Source: Bryobacterales bacterium | Lineage (GTDB): Bacteria > Acidobacteriota > Terriglobia > Bryobacterales > UBA6623 | Assembly: GCA_026713545.1 (NCBI GenBank) | Contig: JAPOOG010000129.1 | Location: forward strand, 1 to 64,000 | Length of the DNA stretch: 64,000 nt | Direction: 5' to 3' | In this document: piece after piece, positions 62,378 through 64,000 of the stretch | How positions within the stretch are numbered: position 1 is the first letter of the stretch | Layout of the letters: each line of letters opens with the position of its first letter | Program-made: the position numbers and the translations under genes | Notes under the pieces: model-generated | The model's database searches: none | What the model was told of the DNA's origin: nothing | Seen by the model: only the letters and a program-made list of their open reading frames with translations

Positions 62378-63655
62378 ATGGAAACCCGCAGCCCCGCCTA
62401 CGTCGCTGTTCTGGCCGTCATCGCCGGTTCGATTCTCATGGTGGGATCGCTCATGAAACCTGCCGAATTGGAGCCTGAACCCGCCGTACTACCCACGCAG
62501 GCCGACAGCGCCCGGCTGCAGCGTATAGCTCAGCGACGCTCGCTCGAGGACATGGCGGAGTACTTTGCGGAAACGGCTTCGAATGCCGCAGAGCATCTGG
62601 TCCATCTGGAACACGTCGGACAAACAGGGATTGTGTGGGACGACGAGGGAACGGTCATTACGTCGAATACGGCGGACCCTTTGCCTTCTGCATTGCAAGT
62701 TCGCGGGATGCGGGGAACGACTTACCAAGTGGCCGCTCCGCCGGTGCCACCTGAATCGCCCGCTGTGACATTACTCGCTTCCGAAGATCTCAACATGGAC
62801 TCGGTGGTGCACATCCCGGCGATGTTGATGGACCGCGGTAAATGGCTCGTGCTCGCCTGGTTGAACAGCTCACTGGAGAGCGCCTTCGCTCCAGTGCTTT
62901 ATCTCGGATTTCGGTCGATTCAATGTGGCGGTCGCCCTGCCCGGGAGGTGTCGTTGAGCATGATGCCGGAGAGCGAAATGGCCGGAGCCGGCCTGTTCGA
63001 TCTGGGTGGCCGTCTGATCGGTGTCGTCGCGTTATGCGACGACCGATACGTTGCTCTGCTGCCGGAGTCCGTCGATGAGACGTTGGTATGGAACCGCGGT
63101 TTTCCCGGCCGCCTGCTTGCGCGGTACGGACTGCGTGTCGCAAGCCTTACGGATAGAGAGAAACAGTATTTCGGCGGTGATGAAGAAGTGCTTATCCGGG
63201 AGCTATGGCGCGGTTTCCCGGCGGAGACGTCCGGTTTGCTGCCGGGAGACCTGATCGTCTCGTTCGATGGTCGTCCGGTTACCAGACCGGACGATTTACA
63301 ACCGCTTGTCCTGCCGGTGGCCCGGCAACTGCTGGAACTGGTGGTCCGGCGCGGCAGGCGTCGCGTTACCTTCGTGCTCCCGGCGCAGGCGAATCCGGAT
63401 ACCTCGATGGCAACGTCACCCCAATCGGGATTGATCTTTGCAGACGAGGCTAATGGCTTCGTTGTTCAGAGCGTGCTTGAAGGCAGTGCGGCAGCAACAG
63501 CCGGAATTCGAGCCGGGGACCGATTGCTCACTGTGGACGGCTCACCCGTGCGCACTGCGGCGGAGGCGCGCCGCATCCTTTCGTCTGCAAAGAGTAACGG
63601 ACGGTTCGTGGTTGTAGAACGGGACAGAAAGCGGTGGGGAGCGCTACTGGACTAG
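62378..63655 (+). CDS. Membrane-anchored HtrA-like PDZ protein without a catalytic triad
   Basis: This 425-residue protein has one N-terminal membrane helix (AYVAVLAVIAGSILMVGSLM), a region with HtrA-like protease topology (GIVWDDEGTVITSNTADPLP where HtrA has the catalytic His loop) and two PDZ domains (about 255-330, with GFPAETSGLLPGDLIVSFDGRPV, and 340-420, with GSAAATAGIRAGDRLLTVDG). The Ser loop GNSGG is replaced by MAGAGLFDLGG, and no His or Asp triad is recognisable, so it is probably a binding or scaffold protein in the periplasm. The antiporter gene begins immediately after its stop, suggesting joint regulation. Confidence 0.85.
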   Translation: METRSPAYVAVLAVIAGSILMVGSLMKPAELEPEPAVLPTQADSARLQRIAQRRSLEDMAEYFAETASNAAEHLVHLEHVGQTGIVWDDEGTVITSNTADPLPSALQVRGMRGTTYQVAAPPVPPESPAVTLLASEDLNMDSVVHIPAMLMDRGKWLVLAWLNSSLESAFAPVLYLGFRSIQCGGRPAREVSLSMMPESEMAGAGLFDLGGRLIGVVALCDDRYVALLPESVDETLVWNRGFPGRLLARYGLRVASLTDREKQYFGGDEEVLIRELWRGFPAETSGLLPGDLIVSFDGRPVTRPDDLQPLVLPVARQLLELVVRRGRRRVTFVLPAQANPDTSMATSPQSGLIFADEANGFVVQSVLEGSAAATAGIRAGDRLLTVDGSPVRTAAEARRILSSAKSNGRFVVVERDRKRWGALLD

Positions 63656-64000
63656 ATGAATGAGCTTTCCTCACTCGGACTGATTCTTCTGCTGGCTCTG
63701 CTGGCTGGGCATCTTGTCCAATTCCTGCGGATCCCTGAGGTCACCGGGTATCTGCTCGCCGGTGTCGCATTGGGACCATCGGTGCTGGGTTGGGTCAGCC
63801 ACGAAAATCTGCAAGCCCTGAATGTCCTCAGCGAAGTGGCTTTGGGACTCATTCTTTTTTCCGTCGGGTCGGTCTTCCACTATGCCCGGTTCGTTCGATA
63901 CGGTCACCGGATCTTTTACCTGACGGTTGTCGAGTCATTGGCAGCGGCCTTGCTGGTTGCGTTGGGCACCGTGATCGCCGGTCACTCGTGGCAGGTTGCG
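63656..64000 (+). CDS. CPA2-type cation:proton antiporter, N-terminal part (cut by window end)
   Basis: The first 115 codons are visible. The sequence LGLILLLALLAGHLVQFLRIPEVTGYLLAGVALGP is typical of the first two helices of KefB/NhaS/GerN-type monovalent cation:proton antiporters, with the conserved R.P...GYLLAG..LGP motif. ALNVLSEVALGLILFSVGSVF follows, as in the family. The ATG touches the TAG stop of the PDZ protein gene. The C-terminal part, including any TrkA-N domain, is outside the window. Confidence 0.88.
   Translation, partial: MNELSSLGLILLLALLAGHLVQFLRIPEVTGYLLAGVALGPSVLGWVSHENLQALNVLSEVALGLILFSVGSVFHYARFVRYGHRIFYLTVVESLAAALLVALGTVIAGHSWQVA

Overview
The window looks like a chromosomal stretch of a GC-rich Gram-negative bacterium, most likely an Acidobacteriota member of the Solibacter/Bryobacter type. 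This is inferred from the gene mix: an Oar-like TonB-dependent outer-membrane protein, three Tat-exported Gfo/Idh/MocA proteins, secreted PQQ-type propellers, a secreted FG-GAP protein, a lipoprotein sulfatase, and a cytochrome c/copper-monooxygenase-like/TPR lipoprotein. The 23S rRNA fragment at the left edge would settle the taxonomy.

Layout. 0-0.8 kb: end of an rRNA operon (23S 3' end, 5S, terminator). 0.9-7.4 kb: exported metabolic enzymes, an MBL-fold hydrolase, and an unusual DAACS symporter flanked by two remnants of an S15-type peptidase. 7.5-12.4 kb: a plus-strand run with a bifunctional beta-oxidation enzyme, a divergent aldo/keto reductase, an orphan ABC ATPase and lipA. 12.7-24.2 kb: sulfatase, DUF1648 protein, serS with a nucleoside hydrolase, glnE, a PP2C phosphatase, ygfZ, a small membrane protein and a glyoxalase-II-like protein. 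24.5-35 kb: TonB-dependent protein, three-gene pnt transhydrogenase and metH. 35-48 kb: secreted or exported propellers and oxidoreductases, an EVE protein, a decayed higBA module and an archaeal-type ornithine cyclodeaminase. 48-55 kb: murJ, a zinc-ribbon coiled-coil protein, acyl-CoA dehydrogenase, lepB-manC and tRNA-Leu(UAG). 55-64 kb: a PPOX flavoprotein, an endonuclease V-type glycosylase, a higA remnant, the cytochrome/PHM/TPR lipoprotein, and an operon of an MFS-like protein, an inactive HtrA-like PDZ protein and a CPA2 antiporter cut by the window edge.

The most striking feature is not a gene. A dispersed element (called family A here) with about 17-bp terminal inverted repeats (CCTGCATTTCTCACCAC / GTGGTGAGAAATGCAGG) occurs at least 13 times as full, composite, half or minimal copies. 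Full copies are about 176-197 bp. Three complete copies lie between identical 4-bp sequences (CTAG or TTAG), as expected for target duplication. The flanking 4-mer often supplies the stop codon of the neighbouring gene. All eleven copies whose direction can be read point the same way as the rRNA genes, whatever the strand of their neighbours. Other repeats occur with or near it: a heptamer tract module (family B), a 353-bp element with perfect 19-bp inverted ends and a shorter relative (family C), and a 114-bp inverted-repeat element sharing a CTAG with a family A copy (element D). No transposase is visible in the window, so these look like non-autonomous elements moved by a factor encoded elsewhere.
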